40,536 nt of DNA, taken from assembly GCA_018693105.1 (NCBI GenBank), contig JABHLN010000026.1, forward strand, positions 1 through 40,536, written 5' to 3'. The position numbers and the translations under genes are program-made. Below, piece after piece: positions 1-10,309 of this stretch (its first letter is position 1; every line of letters starts with the position of its first letter). The DNA comes from Desulfobacterales bacterium (GTDB lineage Bacteria; Desulfobacterota; Desulfobacteria; Desulfobacterales; SURF-7). The notes below the pieces were generated by a model that was not told the DNA's origin, searched no databases, and saw only the letters and a program-made list of their open reading frames with translations.

Positions 1-2
1 GT

Positions 3-434
3 TTAGCTCTCCATAGATTCTATAAAAATTTTGATATCAGAATTCCTGTCTTTATAGCATGGTTAACAACCTTCCTGTTTATAAATTGTTCATGGGTATT
101 CTTCAGAGCCAATTCATTAAATGATGCAATGAAAGTTCTGAAAGGCATGGCAGGTCTAACCGGAATAGTACTTAAAAGCGAATATTCCACTTCCTTGTCA
201 TTTCTTTCTGAATACGGTATTGAATTTGGGAATTGGGCTTCATATAATGCAAAAAGCGGTTATTTTATTACTATTCTTTTTATTGGGTTGATTTCAGTTT
301 TCGCAAAAAACTCAATTGACATGAAGACCGGATTTAAGCCTTCATTGAAATATATTTTCATTGCCGTAACATCCATAGTAATCTCAGTACTTCAATTTTC
401 AAAAACCAGTGATTTTATATATTTCAACTTTTAA
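3..434 (+). CDS. MBOAT family O-acyltransferase (AlgI/DltB-like), C-terminal part; 5' end lies outside the window
   Basis: Frame 3 stays open from base 3 (LALHRFYKNFDIRIPVFIAWLTTFLFINCSWVFFRANSLNDAMKVL...). The INCSWVFFRA motif is typical of the AlgI-like MBOAT C-terminus. The 129..434 ORF is an internal start of this longer frame. Confidence 0.8.
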   Translation, partial: LALHRFYKNFDIRIPVFIAWLTTFLFINCSWVFFRANSLNDAMKVLKGMAGLTGIVLKSEYSTSLSFLSEYGIEFGNWASYNAKSGYFITILFIGLISVFAKNSIDMKTGFKPSLKYIFIAVTSIVISVLQFSKTSDFIYFNF

Positions 435-469
435 TAATGGTTTTTGTTACAAAGGTATCAATGAATCCA

Positions 470-1534
470 TATAAAAAATGGTCTTTCCTTTTTTTCAGTA
501 TCCTTGCTGTTGTTTTTAGTTTAATAGCATCATCTGTTTATATCATCGATCCACTGCAAATGTTCAGAAAGATGAAATATGAGCCATTTTATGATTTTAA
601 CGAACGGCATATAACACCCGGTATTATAAAACAATATGACTTTAATGCCGTTTTGCTTGGCACATCAATGATGCAAAATTCTAAACCGAGTCAAGTTGAT
701 AAATTATATAATGTAAAAGCAGTTAAACTGAGTTTCCCTGCAGCTACAATACTTGAGCAGGAATTTGTCTTCAAGCATGCAGCAGAAAAGCAACCGCTAA
801 AACTTGTTATTTTTAGTATAGATTCTATATCTTTCAGCAATGACAAAGAATCTTTAGGAGATGAATTTCCTCACCACCTTTATAATTTAAACCATACAAA
901 TATATATAAATATTTTTTTGATTTTTATCTTTTGAAAAAAATGAGAAAAATAAACTTCTTAAGTATATATAATGGCAGGAAGTATGAATATAATTTTGAT
1001 AAAGTTGGATACTGGGGCGATTCAAAAGTATACTCAAAAATTTCATTATTTGATAGTTACCATAGTCCTGTTTTCAAAAACCTTGAATTTAAGCCGGATT
1101 TAATTAAAAACGTTTCTAAAAATCTTGAATATATTTTTGAGCCTATGATCAAAAAGAACCCGAACACGGAATTTCTTGTATTTTTTCCGCCATACTCAAT
1201 ATTATACTGGGCCCGATATTCAAAGAGCGGCCATTTAAAAGATCAACTAACTTTTAAAGCCAACATATATAATTCATTAAAAAAATATAAAAATGTCAAA
1301 CTTTTTGATTTTCAAATAGAAAAATCAATAACACATAATTTTAACAATTATTGTGATATCATGCATTATTCACCAAAAATAAACGAGTATATTATTGAAA
1401 ATTTGAAAAACGAAAAATATTTAATCAACGAAGGTAATATTCAAAATCTTTTAAATGCTCTTAAGGACCAGGCCGTATCTTTCGAAAAACAACACCTGCC
1501 TTCAATTATAAGAAAGGAATATGAAGATGCCTGA
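470..1534 (+). CDS. SGNH/AlgJ-AlgX-like membrane-anchored protein, probably the MBOAT partner
   Basis: Immediately follows the MBOAT ORF. N-terminal TM segment, a GTSMMQN block and a C-terminal DIMHYSP (DxxH-like) block. The ORF opens at 437, but MNPYKKW (470) looks like a better start. Confidence 0.55.
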   Translation, partial: YKKWSFLFFSILAVVFSLIASSVYIIDPLQMFRKMKYEPFYDFNERHITPGIIKQYDFNAVLLGTSMMQNSKPSQVDKLYNVKAVKLSFPAATILEQEFVFKHAAEKQPLKLVIFSIDSISFSNDKESLGDEFPHHLYNLNHTNIYKYFFDFYLLKKMRKINFLSIYNGRKYEYNFDKVGYWGDSKVYSKISLFDSYHSPVFKNLEFKPDLIKNVSKNLEYIFEPMIKKNPNTEFLVFFPPYSILYWARYSKSGHLKDQLTFKANIYNSLKKYKNVKLFDFQIEKSITHNFNNYCDIMHYSPKINEYIIENLKNEKYLINEGNIQNLLNALKDQAVSFEKQHLPSIIRKEYEDA

Positions 1535-1568
1535 ATGAATTGGTTTTATTCGTCTAATTGTTATAGCT

Positions 1569-1594
1569 GGTTTGATTAGTTAACCAATCAAACC
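1569..1594. terminator. Candidate bidirectional terminator hairpin between convergent genes
   Basis: Perfect 9-bp stem GGTTTGATT / AATCAAACC with an 8-nt spacer, between convergent ORFs ending at 1534 (+) and 1641 (-). Confidence 0.4.
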
Positions 1595-1640
1595 GATAAA
1601 AACTAATGGAACCAATGTAACCGGTTCTTAACCGTTAAAC

Positions 1641-2747
1641 CTACCTTTTATAAACTTTATCTTCTACAACATCAGCTATAAATTTATTTCCCCTTTCACC
1701 CCAGTGAGGATTACAATCAAGTGTATAATCCCGAAACTCCAAACCATTTTCCTCCGAATGCTTTAGAAAATCATCAAGCAAATCCACATAATGCAAATTA
1801 GTATACATAGCGGAAAATGATTTTAGCTCTTTAACAAGTTTAAAGTTATATCCGTTTCTTTTTGCCGCATTAAAATCCTGCTCAACAGGTATTGTAAACA
1901 GGTAAACCTGACGTGTTCCTGCAATATTAAGAATTTGCCTGTATGTATAAAGTAAAAGTTCAAGGTCATTTTTATTGAAACTATCATAAATTGAAGAATT
2001 ATTATCTGAAATATTTTTGTATTTATTTCCGTATCTTATCTTAAACTCACGAACAGACCAGCGAAGGAAGTTGGCAATATAAACATTATTGTCAATAATA
2101 TTCTTTATTGTTTCCGATTTACCTCTAAAAGCATTTCTTCTTTTATCAAAATCAACCGTATAATATACCTTGTACTCACCATCAATCTTATTCAAATATG
2201 GTCTGTAACGTTCTTTTGGAAAATTCGCAGGATTATTATCTGAAAAGTCACTTCGGGGAAGCATGAAAATGAATATGTCGCTATGGTCATATTTTGAAGC
2301 AAGATTTTCATAAAGAAGCCATTCCTGAATTGAACCAAAACCTCCTCCGGCTCCAAAGTTAAGGTGTTCAATTCCTGTCTTTTTTTCAAGAACATCAGTC
2401 ATTCTTTTTTCAGTTTCAATACCGAACCCTTCAATAAATGAGTCCCCGAGAACAACGACCCGTTTTACAGCACTCGAATGCCGTTCTCGTTCAATGTCCC
2501 TTGCCCCATAGGAGTTTGTACTATAGGTAACATCAAAGCACGGCTCATTATGTCTGAGTACAGCATTGTTGTATCGCCACGCACCTACAACAGGATCCAC
2601 ATCGTCCCAGTAGACCGGATGAAAACTTGCGGGGTGATGCTGATAAGGGAAAATATCTGCAGCGGCAAGATAACGAAGTACAAATTCCAGAATAACTAAG
2701 AAAGATATGAGTAAAACAGAATATATCTTTTTTTTATTTGTGTTCAA
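1641..2747 (-). CDS. SGNH/GDSL-type hydrolase family protein with N-terminal membrane anchor
   Basis: VVVLGDSFIEGFG (GDS block I), NFGAGGGFGS, and DCNPHWGERGN (DxxH block V). Confidence 0.7.
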   Translation of the reverse strand: MNTNKKKIYSVLLISFLVILEFVLRYLAAADIFPYQHHPASFHPVYWDDVDPVVGAWRYNNAVLRHNEPCFDVTYSTNSYGARDIERERHSSAVKRVVVLGDSFIEGFGIETEKRMTDVLEKKTGIEHLNFGAGGGFGSIQEWLLYENLASKYDHSDIFIFMLPRSDFSDNNPANFPKERYRPYLNKIDGEYKVYYTVDFDKRRNAFRGKSETIKNIIDNNVYIANFLRWSVREFKIRYGNKYKNISDNNSSIYDSFNKNDLELLLYTYRQILNIAGTRQVYLFTIPVEQDFNAAKRNGYNFKLVKELKSFSAMYTNLHYVDLLDDFLKHSEENGLEFRDYTLDCNPHWGERGNKFIADVVEDKVYKR

Positions 2748-2792
2748 TAGACCATTCTCTCATTGTTGTAGAATTTAGAGCCAGTGTATTTA

Positions 2793-3539
2793 TTAACGCC
2801 ATGCCCAAAGCATATTATCCATGCATTTAGTGTTGAATTCACACGATTTTAGATATTCTTCCAAAGACTTAATATTATGTTGTTCTTCTTTTCCCTCATG
2901 GACCTCAACAACCATCTGGGTAACCAGATTAAGATATTCAGATGAGCAGTTATACAAAAGATCATATTCCGCACCTTCACAATCAATTTTTAACAGATCA
3001 CAATGCTCAATATCATTATTTCTGAATATTTCAGGTAAAGTGACACATTGCACCTTAATTTTATCACCCTGATTTTCCCCATTGGTTATACTTGCTGAAG
3101 TAGTAAAGCTGTCGCTGGAATCAAAATGCAATTCAATTTCACCTGACGAGCCAGATACTGCCTGCTGGTAACATATAATTCTGCTTTCCTTATTTATATC
3201 CTGATTCCGTTTAAGCTGGATAAAATTTACAGGTATGGGCTCATAGGAAAAGATCCTGGCACCAGGAAATTTTGATGCTGCAAATAATGAAAATAAACCA
3301 ATATTTGCTCCGATATCAATAATAACCGGTTGGTCCGGAACCTCAACTGTAATTCCTTTTGAATAACATCTTTCCATAAATATCTCTTTAAATTCATGGC
3401 GAAGTCTTATTGGTACTTCTATTATAATATTATTGCGGGCCTTGAATATCAGGGGATCACTAAAAGAAAAACCCATTTTAACAGCAAAATGCAGCCACCA
3501 GTTTGAAATATTTCTAACAAGAGATATATATCTCATCAT
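2793..3539 (-). CDS. FkbM family SAM-dependent methyltransferase
   Basis: PVIIDIGANIGLFSLFAA SAM-binding motif, FSYEPIPVNFIQLKRN, LLKIDCEGAEYDLL. Confidence 0.85.
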   Translation of the reverse strand: MMRYISLVRNISNWWLHFAVKMGFSFSDPLIFKARNNIIIEVPIRLRHEFKEIFMERCYSKGITVEVPDQPVIIDIGANIGLFSLFAASKFPGARIFSYEPIPVNFIQLKRNQDINKESRIICYQQAVSGSSGEIELHFDSSDSFTTSASITNGENQGDKIKVQCVTLPEIFRNNDIEHCDLLKIDCEGAEYDLLYNCSSEYLNLVTQMVVEVHEGKEEQHNIKSLEEYLKSCEFNTKCMDNMLWAWR

Positions 3540-3745
3540 ATTTTATTTTTCCCATTAACATTGTATTTTTAAATTTATGCACACCCATTAACGTCAAAGA
3601 GTGATATAATTATCAGGTATTGAATCTATACGTCAATTGTAAAGGTCTTCACATGTTATAAGCACCGAATACAAGAAATTTCAATATACATACTTTTTTC
3701 TTATGAAAGTATCTATCCAAATAAAACAACTATCAAGGATGTTAT

Positions 3746-4321
3746 TTATATACTTTCAGCAAATTCAATAAAACCACTTAAATCATGGCTACATAATAAG
3801 GGAACACTTTGTCTTATCTTCTCAAAAGGCCAGTCCCACCACTTAATTTTTAAAAGCTTTTCTATTGTATCATCATCAAATCTTTTCTTTATCACTGTGG
3901 CAGGATTTCCCACAACGATACCATAAGAGGGTACATTTTCGCTGACAACAGCTTTAGCACCTATTACTGCACCATCACCTATAGTAACACCGGAGAGAAT
4001 CATTGCTCCCTGTCCAATCCATACATCACTGCCTATAACAACATCCCCTTTTGTACCGGGATGCCCTTTTATTTTTAAATGTTCTGGCCATCTTACCATG
4101 CTGGGAAAAGGAAAGGTTGTTACCCAGTCAATTCTATGGTTCCCTCCAAGGAATATCTGAACTTCACCCGCTATTGAGCAGAATTTCCCGATTTTCAGTT
4201 TTGTTATATTATCAAAATGAAAAACCTCGGGTTTACCGTAAGTAAAATCACCAATTTCAAAGATATCACCTAAAAGGATATCTTTAGTGTATCGGGTTTT
4301 CTTTTTTGGCCATAATCTCAT
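3746..4321 (-). CDS. CatB-related O-acetyltransferase (left-handed beta-helix)
   Basis: [31 protein letters not shown]...[56 protein letters not shown]. Confidence 0.88.
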   Translation of the reverse strand: MRLWPKKKTRYTKDILLGDIFEIGDFTYGKPEVFHFDNITKLKIGKFCSIAGEVQIFLGGNHRIDWVTTFPFPSMVRWPEHLKIKGHPGTKGDVVIGSDVWIGQGAMILSGVTIGDGAVIGAKAVVSENVPSYGIVVGNPATVIKKRFDDDTIEKLLKIKWWDWPFEKIRQSVPLLCSHDLSGFIEFAESI

Positions 4322-4500
4322 ATTTAGCCCTTAATTGGTATTGACCCATGGGTCTGTTTTACTTGAAAGAATCGCAACATGCTTTTTTTATCAAAAGGCT
4401 GCTCTTTTATTACGCTATATTATATTCAAGTTTCATTATCACGCTGAAACAGAAATAATAAATACGCATTACGCGAGCATTCTGATCCCATTGATTTTTT

Positions 4501-5655
4501 TTATGCCTTATCAAATATCCTCAGCATTTCACGATGGTTCCATTCTGTTGTATATTTCCCACCAGTATTTTGAGCATTGACAGACATCTTTTCTCTTTTT
4601 TCATAATTTAACAACAACTTCATTTTTTCTGCAAGTTCTTCGGCTTTCGGAGGATGAGATATTACAAATCCATCCTTTCCATCATTTATAATGCCTGATG
4701 CCCCATTATAAATAGTTGTAATTGACGGGAGGCCGCTTGCCATAGCCTCTATGACGACAAGAGAGCAGGCATCATAATATGTAGGAAGAACAAGTACGTC
4801 ACTATTCGCATAATATTCCTCTATAGAGCGACTTCTTCCTGCAAAAATAATATTACTCTCCACTCCAAGCATTCTAACTTTTTTCAACAGTGACGGGTAC
4901 GGTTCCCCGCCAAGAATAACAACTTTGAAACACTTACCATGTGAATCTTTTAACAATGACGAAGCCTCAACAAGGGGTTCTATTCCCTTTTTCTTGAGGT
5001 CATATGATACAAAAAGAAAAACAACATCATCATCCTGAATACCCATCTTTTCACGAAGAGGGCCGCGCAAACGGCCACGAAAACCGGTATTGTACTTTGA
5101 GGTATCAACCCCGTTATAAATTATCTCAATACGGTCGCGGCTTAACCCGAAATGCTTTTCAATATCATCACTGATCATATCAGAGATAGCGATAATATTC
5201 GGCTCAGGTCTCAGCCTGAAAGGCGCTGATTCTATCCAGTGTCTTACCCAGTATTTTAAGGACAAGGGTATAATAAGGCGTTTGATAAAACGACCGATTG
5301 CAAAATTTTCGGAATAAACCTTTCTTGCAGTAGAATATTTATGCACACCTCCATGGCTCTGGTACACATTCATATATATAGTATTTCCAAAACCCAAAAC
5401 TACATCAAAATCCTTACCTTGAACCATTTTTTTATGTTTCAGGGCAAAAAACAGGATTTTTGCCCATGAAGGAAGAAATCTGGGAACACTTATTTCATGA
5501 AAAACAGCTTCTTTAGGCTCACCGTCCCATTTTTCCCCATAAAAATGGACTTCCCACCCGTTTTCAACAAGTGTAGTTGCAAGCTCAACACCGTATGATT
5601 CCGCCCCGCCTGCATAACGGCTGAAATTTTCAATCGCCAGTACTATCTTTTTCAC
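4501..5655 (-). CDS. Glycosyltransferase family 4 (GT-B), LPS-core WaaG-like
   Basis: ENFSRYAGGAESYGVELA, VFLFVSYDLKKKGIEPLVEA, NSDVLVLPTYYDACSLVVIEAMASGLPSITT (EX7E motif). Confidence 0.85.
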   Translation of the reverse strand: MKKIVLAIENFSRYAGGAESYGVELATTLVENGWEVHFYGEKWDGEPKEAVFHEISVPRFLPSWAKILFFALKHKKMVQGKDFDVVLGFGNTIYMNVYQSHGGVHKYSTARKVYSENFAIGRFIKRLIIPLSLKYWVRHWIESAPFRLRPEPNIIAISDMISDDIEKHFGLSRDRIEIIYNGVDTSKYNTGFRGRLRGPLREKMGIQDDDVVFLFVSYDLKKKGIEPLVEASSLLKDSHGKCFKVVILGGEPYPSLLKKVRMLGVESNIIFAGRSRSIEEYYANSDVLVLPTYYDACSLVVIEAMASGLPSITTIYNGASGIINDGKDGFVISHPPKAEELAEKMKLLLNYEKREKMSVNAQNTGGKYTTEWNHREMLRIFDKA

Positions 5656-6403
5656 CAGAGGAAAGCTCCCACATTTTTGCGTGCTTTAAAAAAATATACC
5701 ATGCAGAATTCATTGCTATTACAGCCCCTGCGATACCATCCAACATACCGAGTTTCCAGAAATAACATTCAAGGAATTTACCTGCAGCATGTATGATACC
5801 GACAAAAACAAACCAGCCCTCTCTGGGACCTTTTTCAGCAGCATAAACATCGGAAAATTTATTTATGGTAACCACCTGGTCTGAAATCTCACGATAAACA
5901 TGATGAAAAAGCGGATTAGACAACGTCTCCACACCTCCTTCTACTAATAGTTGTTCATGGAGAGCATCTCCTTTCCACATCCCCTTTCCTTTCCGTACAA
6001 TACGCAATTTCCTGTCCGGATACCACCCGCCGTGTCTTATCCAGCGCCCGAGATATCTGGACAGCCTCGGCATGGAAAAACCGTGTATATCAGGATCTGC
6101 CTGTTTAACCTTTCTTCGTATCTCTTCTGCAAGATTTTCAGAGACCTCTTCATCTGCGTCAAGGTTCAGAATCCATTCCGATGATATACACTCCATTGCA
6201 GACTGTTTCTGGGCAGCATAGCCGTCCCATTCTCTATAAATAACCTTTGCACCGGCCTTTTTGCAAAGAGCCTGAGTACCGTCAGTACTTCCTGAGTCTA
6301 CAACAACAATCTCATCAGCAAATTTCACACTATCAAGAAGCCGTCCAATACGATCAGCCTCATTCATGGCTATTACAGCTACTCCTATTTTTGAAGTGCC
6401 CAT
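5630..6403 (-). CDS. Glycosyltransferase family 2, WaaE/KdtX-like
   Basis: GVAVIAMNEADRIGRLLDSVKFADEIVVVDSGSTDGT...WILNLDADEEVS. Overlaps the downstream GT4 start by 26 nt. Confidence 0.82.
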   Translation of the reverse strand: MGTSKIGVAVIAMNEADRIGRLLDSVKFADEIVVVDSGSTDGTQALCKKAGAKVIYREWDGYAAQKQSAMECISSEWILNLDADEEVSENLAEEIRRKVKQADPDIHGFSMPRLSRYLGRWIRHGGWYPDRKLRIVRKGKGMWKGDALHEQLLVEGGVETLSNPLFHHVYREISDQVVTINKFSDVYAAEKGPREGWFVFVGIIHAAGKFLECYFWKLGMLDGIAGAVIAMNSAWYIFLKHAKMWELSSGEKDSTGD

Positions 6404-6494
6404 TTTTCTATCCTGCGGCTATTTCAGGAGTCATAGAGTTTTTCCTATAAACCTGAAGTAGGGAATGATTTGGAAAACTCCCCTTACTCCTGAA

Positions 6495-7457
6495 TTATTT
6501 AAAAAGCTTTGTATAATATTTTTTTGATTTGCCGAATTTCTTTTTCCAGTTTTTCTCCCTTGTCTTATCCCATTTCCTACCGTCAAAATTAGGTCCCTGG
6601 TGGGTTGAGCACCAGTTATGATGAACAACGCTTTTACCGCAAAACCCACTCTTCCATTTTTTATCATCAGGATATTTTTCCTCGGTAAGCCATGATGGCA
6701 AAAGAAGTCTTTCAATCCTTAAAAAATATTCGAGATCTTCAGCTATTCCAACAGGGGCATAATCTTCATCAAAAAACCCGATCTGTTCAACCATAGCAGG
6801 CCTGATCATAAAGCACACTGCAGACCTACCTTCTTTCTCATATGGTATAAATTGAGGAAGCCCTTTGTCCTTTATCATGCGGCAAAAAGCTTCATGGCCA
6901 GCCCATTTTTCATATATTTTATAAAGGCTGTCTATAATAATACCTGTAGTATATTGTTTATCCGGGGCAACGCGGAACTCCTTTGACAACATATGGGCCT
7001 CAATCAGCTCATCTATAACCTGCGACCCGTTCTCCATCGTGGAAACCCATCCGATTCTCTCATCATTTTCCATAGCTTCAACCATTGGCTGAAGCCAGTC
7101 TATACCGAAAAGGGCATCATTGTTGGAAATAAGATAGTAATCATAGTAAAATGACGGCCCGGGAACCGGTTCAGGTGAAAAACGCAATATCTGATTCCAT
7201 GCTATTGCAACACCCATATTCCTCGGATTTTTAAAGTAATATGTCGGAAATTTCGGTTCCTGGAACTCATTTCTCAAAAGACCGGCAATGTCGTCATTTG
7301 ATCCGTTATCAACTATAAGTACAGAAACGTCAAGATTCGCTCGATCGGTTTCAGTATTTTTATAAAGACACTGCAAACACGCCCTGGTTATCTCAATATT
7401 ATCCAGTACGGGTATACCAATCAATATATTAAGTTTTTTTTTCTCTTTCCTTATCAT
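6495..7457 (-). CDS. Glycosyltransferase family 2
   Basis: NILIGIPVLDNIEITRACLQCLYKNT...LIVDNGSNDD...YLISNNDALFG. Confidence 0.8.
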   Translation of the reverse strand: MIRKEKKKLNILIGIPVLDNIEITRACLQCLYKNTETDRANLDVSVLIVDNGSNDDIAGLLRNEFQEPKFPTYYFKNPRNMGVAIAWNQILRFSPEPVPGPSFYYDYYLISNNDALFGIDWLQPMVEAMENDERIGWVSTMENGSQVIDELIEAHMLSKEFRVAPDKQYTTGIIIDSLYKIYEKWAGHEAFCRMIKDKGLPQFIPYEKEGRSAVCFMIRPAMVEQIGFFDEDYAPVGIAEDLEYFLRIERLLLPSWLTEEKYPDDKKWKSGFCGKSVVHHNWCSTHQGPNFDGRKWDKTREKNWKKKFGKSKKYYTKLFK

Positions 7458-7736
7458 ATGAAAACCAATTAAAATTTATTAGATACAAACAAAGACTTAA
7501 TCTTTTCTTTTGATAAATTAAAGAGAACCAATTACATAAATAGCTACTTATGTCAATAATGTAAAATATCAACAACTTCAATAAAGTATTAGGTACGCAC
7601 TAATTTATAATATATTTTATTAATTCTTTTCTTGACTCATATTTTGCTTTCGGACATATTTACAGCTTATGATATGTTCCAAATCTCTAAAATTATTATC
7701 TTGTAATATTCAAATATATACTTTCTAAAGGTTAAA

Positions 7737-8282
7737 ATGAGTCTTTTAAAAAGTTATTATAACCTTCTTTTTAGAATGAGATTTTATTCTTCAGTTGAAG
7801 TTGGTCCAGATTGCATAATTCATAAAGGTGTCTCAGTTATACCTTTTAAAAAAGGTCTTAAAATAATCTTTCGAGGACAGAATTCAATAGGAGCTTATTC
7901 TGTCTTCCAAGGATCGGCCCCTATTTATTTTGGACAAAAAACTTTCTGCGGACAATTTTGTGTTTTTGGATCCAACGAATCAATAACGATCGGCAACAAT
8001 GTGATGATAGCGCAATCAGTGTCAATTCGTGATACGGATCATGCCTTTTCAGATATATCAATACCCATGAATGCTCAAGGAATAGAAACAGATCCGGTTA
8101 TTATTGAAGATGATACCTGGATTGGACATGGCGCAGTTATCACCAAAGGTATTACAATAAGCCATGGTTCTATTGTAGGAGCAGGGGCGATTGTTACAAA
8201 AAATATTCCTGCATATTCAATCGTTGTAGGCTCTCCGGCACGTGTTATCGGATCACGTCTTGATAGGAACAAGTCAGGATAG
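7737..8282 (+). CDS. Hexapeptide-repeat acyltransferase (maltose/WcaF-type O-acetyltransferase-like)
   Basis: ITIGNNVMIAQSVSIRDTDHAF...VIIEDDTWIGHGAVITKGITISHGSIVGAGAIVTKNIPAYSIVVGSPARVIGSR. Confidence 0.85.
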   Translation: MSLLKSYYNLLFRMRFYSSVEVGPDCIIHKGVSVIPFKKGLKIIFRGQNSIGAYSVFQGSAPIYFGQKTFCGQFCVFGSNESITIGNNVMIAQSVSIRDTDHAFSDISIPMNAQGIETDPVIIEDDTWIGHGAVITKGITISHGSIVGAGAIVTKNIPAYSIVVGSPARVIGSRLDRNKSG

Positions 8283-8502
8283 CAAATCATCACCTAAATA
8301 CTTCAGGGGGTCTTGGTTTTTTTATACCTGCTTCAGGTTTGTGAGATAAACGCCCCTACCCATGAAATACCTACAATTTCTATGACTGTAGCATTCAATG
8401 GTTTAAATACTATTGACACCTATATTTTGGATAGATATACCATCCTTAAATAATATTCATTGTAGAAATATAAATTCTGATGATTATGGAGTTACAGCCA
8501 TT

Positions 8503-9132
8503 ATGACAAACCACGAAAGTAAAAATAAAAAACACAAGATAATAATTACAGGAACTGGCCGTACAGGTACAACATTTCTTGTACAACTATTAACTTCTTT
8601 GGGTTTAGATACTGGATTTACTAAAATAAATGAAAAAATGTATGACAATTGTAATGCCGGGATGGAATCAATTATCACTGATCCCGATGCTCCATATATT
8701 GTAAAGAATCCATTTCTATGCGATGAACTTGAAGACGTGATGGAAACTGGACAATATGTAATTGATCATGCTTTTATACCTGTTCGTAATTTAAATGATG
8801 CCGCAGCTAGCCGAATTGCAGTATCTAAAAAAAAAAGCCCACTATCAATACTGTTTGGTAATAAAAAACTCAGACAGGTTCCCGGTGGTTTAATACATAC
8901 AGAAAAACCATCTGAGTTGAAAAATGTTTTAACCCGGCAACTTTACAACCTTATTTATGTTATTACAGTCTATGGAATTCCCCATACATTCATGGAATTC
9001 CCGCGACTAGCAACTGATTCTTCTTATTTATACTTAAAAATATCTCCGGTCTTCAGCAACATTGATCATGTTGATTTTAAGAAAGCATTTAATGAAGTGT
9101 CAAACTCGAATATCATTAATAATTTTAAATAA
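8503..9132 (+). CDS. Sulfotransferase-like P-loop protein
   Basis: KIIITGTGRTGTTFLVQLLTSLGLDTGF resembles the 5'-PSB/P-loop of sulfotransferases. ATG at 8503 is preferred to the TTG at 8413. The fold assignment is tentative. Confidence 0.5.
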   Translation: MTNHESKNKKHKIIITGTGRTGTTFLVQLLTSLGLDTGFTKINEKMYDNCNAGMESIITDPDAPYIVKNPFLCDELEDVMETGQYVIDHAFIPVRNLNDAAASRIAVSKKKSPLSILFGNKKLRQVPGGLIHTEKPSELKNVLTRQLYNLIYVITVYGIPHTFMEFPRLATDSSYLYLKISPVFSNIDHVDFKKAFNEVSNSNIINNFK

Positions 9133-9171
9133 TTTTTTCCCAAAACATCTGTTAAAACCTATAAAAACTTC

Positions 9172-10308
9172 TCAACTGACAATACCCAGCTTATTTCTAA
9201 TATAATTCAAAAATTCGTTTTCATTATCATCAAAAGAAATCTTTATTCCAATAATAACCAGATCAACGGGCCACCTGTAAAATCCAGAAGTTCTGCTATA
9301 GTCTTTTTCTGTTGTAATAATATAGTCAACATTTGCATCAATTGAAAGCTGCGAAATAGTATCAAACTCTTTATCACAATATTTATGATGGTCACTAAAA
9401 TTTAACCTTCCATTTATTTCACAATTAAAAGTTTCTACTGTTTTTTTAAAATCATTATTTCTGGATATACCAGAAAAAAGGAAAACCTTTTTCCCTTTCA
9501 GGAATTCGAAATTATCTTCATGGCACTTACCTTCATTGTCTGAAGATCCGGTCTTTTTGATTATTTTATAAATATATGGCTCATGGGAAGACATGAAAAA
9601 TGGTCTGACACCGGAAACCTTTATTATTCTTTCATGTGATTTCTCATGTTCTGAATCAGGTGCTTGATCAGACCTTGTAAATATTATTGTATCACAACGG
9701 GATATGGAAGAAACCGGTTCTCTTAAAGGCCCTCTTGGCAGCAGGTGAGTATTTCCTGTCGGACGACAATAATCCATAAGTAAAAGATCAAGATCTCGCT
9801 TTAGTTTTATATGCTGAAATGCATCGTCCAGAACAATTACATCAGGAGAAAATTCATTTACGACTTTCATACCTACCTTATACCTGTCCTGACCAACAGC
9901 AACAGGAACATTGAGTGCCGAAGCCATCATAAAAGGTTCATCCCCCGACATGTCAGGGCCAACAAGTATCTTCCGACCATCACATACTATACCACCCTCC
10001 TTTTCCAGCCCTCCTTTATACCCCCTGCTGAGCACTGCAACCTTGTAACCCATGCTTCTTATGAGTTCAACCAGCTTGATTGTCATGGGGGTTTTCCCTG
10101 CTCCACCGGCAGTCAGGTTACCGACAGATATTACAAAGCAAGGGAGTTGTCTGGATCTAAAAAAATTTATCTTGTACAAAAAAATTCTTGTTTTTACAGC
10201 AAATAAATAAACCACTGAAACAAAAAGCAGAAAAGATCCAAAAGAAAAAAGGGAACTCTTTTTGCTACCGTTTATAATATCTTCAATTTGTTTTTTAATT
10301 ATTCCCAT
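9172..10308 (-). CDS. lpxK: Tetraacyldisaccharide 4'-kinase
   Basis: VGNLTAGGAGKTPMTIKLVELIRSMGYKVAVLSRGYKG (P-loop), GDEPFMMA, VIVLDDAFQHIKLKRDLDLLLMD. Confidence 0.95.
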   Translation of the reverse strand: MGIIKKQIEDIINGSKKSSLFSFGSFLLFVSVVYLFAVKTRIFLYKINFFRSRQLPCFVISVGNLTAGGAGKTPMTIKLVELIRSMGYKVAVLSRGYKGGLEKEGGIVCDGRKILVGPDMSGDEPFMMASALNVPVAVGQDRYKVGMKVVNEFSPDVIVLDDAFQHIKLKRDLDLLLMDYCRPTGNTHLLPRGPLREPVSSISRCDTIIFTRSDQAPDSEHEKSHERIIKVSGVRPFFMSSHEPYIYKIIKKTGSSDNEGKCHEDNFEFLKGKKVFLFSGISRNNDFKKTVETFNCEINGRLNFSDHHKYCDKEFDTISQLSIDANVDYIITTEKDYSRTSGFYRWPVDLVIIGIKISFDDNENEFLNYIRNKLGIVS

Positions 10309-10309
10309 T

